Assembly: GCF_020297485.1 (NCBI RefSeq)
Contig: NZ_JAIWZC010000001.1
Span: 682,001-746,000 of the forward strand
DNA: 64,000 nt
Reading direction: 5' to 3'
From: Enterocloster clostridioformis
GTDB taxonomy: Bacteria; Bacillota; Clostridia; Lachnospirales; Lachnospiraceae
This document shows positions 63,712 through 64,000 of the stretch, one piece after another. The position numbers and the translations under genes are program-made. Numbering within the stretch: position 1 is the first letter of the stretch; each line of letters starts with the position of its first letter. The notes beneath the pieces are model-generated. The model worked only from the letters and a program-made list of their open reading frames with translations, did no database searches and was not told the origin of the DNA.

Positions 63712-64000
63712 CTTTGCTCCGACATGGAAAACGCCTTATATTATAAGGGTGCAACAGATTGTTGCGTGACACCGGAACCAAAGGCAGGTAATATGAAACT
63801 TATTCTGCATTTTTTAGAACAGGATTTGTCAAGAGCTTGTTGTGTAGCAATGCGTTAGCACTCTTGATAAGGCATGGGATAAAAAATATTATCCGTAAAG
63901 CAGAAAAGAAATGACTAAATAAAATGCCGTACACATTTCAATCAGTGAAAAACATGGAAAAATTAACAGATAGCAGTAAACTATGTAATTTTATTGAAAG
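63712..64000 (+). other. Terminal non-coding region with a possible small ORF
   Basis: Nothing firm is seen. ATG at 63793 opens a 21-codon frame (MKLILHFLEQDLSRACCVAMR) with GGCAGG four bases upstream. CAAGAG (63830-63835) and CTCTTG (63861-63866) could pair across its end. This looks like a leader peptide or small ORF ahead of a gene beyond the window, but the evidence is thin. Confidence 0.3.

Overview
The window reads as a chromosomal segment of a low-oxygen gut Firmicute of the Lachnospiraceae, most like the Enterocloster (former Clostridium bolteae/clostridioforme) group. This is inferred from near-consensus sigma-A promoters, AGGAGG ribosome sites, a T-box leader, a LicT-type antitermination switch, the rpmF/plsX/acpP/rnc/smc/ftsY gene order, and a glycyl-radical microcompartment locus of the kind found in choline-degrading clostridia. 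No rRNA, tRNA, CRISPR array, prophage or complete insertion sequence was seen.

Region 1 (1-14854) is a choline-degradation bacterial microcompartment (BMC) operon entered in the middle of cutC (choline trimethylamine-lyase). It continues with the activase cutD, a trimeric shell protein, three hexameric shell proteins, a pentameric vertex protein, two CoA-acylating aldehyde dehydrogenase homologues, the phosphotransacylase pduL, eutJ, an iron alcohol dehydrogenase, an unrecognised BMC-associated protein, and unusually a full metK (S-adenosylmethionine synthetase). A PocR-domain sensor and an AraC-type response regulator follow and probably control the locus. The chemistry is choline to trimethylamine plus acetaldehyde, then acetaldehyde to ethanol and acetyl-CoA/acetyl-phosphate inside the shell.

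Region 2 (14855-33926) mixes housekeeping genes (yceD-rpmF, plsX-acpP-rnc-smc-ftsY, ilvA, a CLC channel, small lipoproteins) with a beta-glucoside PTS operon (licT-bglP-esterase-bglH). That operon carries two antiterminator/terminator switches, one before licT and one before bglP.

Region 3 (33927-37450) holds an ammonium transporter fused to a PII domain behind a structured leader, a decayed NadR fragment, and a DUF368 lipid-carrier transporter gene.

Region 4 (37474-53258) is an aldarate (glucarate/galactarate) catabolic island: a PrpR_N/AAA+/Fis regulator with a degenerate ATPase, garR, a DapA-family lyase, two LysR regulators, two glucarate dehydratase paralogues, a TctBAC tripartite transporter and garD. 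It ends in a deletion scar made of two truncated genes, next to an AEC carrier.

Region 5 (53389-64000) has a D,D-carboxypeptidase, a sirohaem/tetrapyrrole operon (sirC-hemC-cobA/hemD fusion), a T-box-controlled CstA-family transporter, a GH25 lysozyme, decayed genes, and a DUF362 gene with a MerR-type promoter. A roughly 160-bp fold-back element separates that gene from the merR gene. The fold-back, whose arm mismatches are mostly G-U compatible, is the most unusual unexplained structure in the window.
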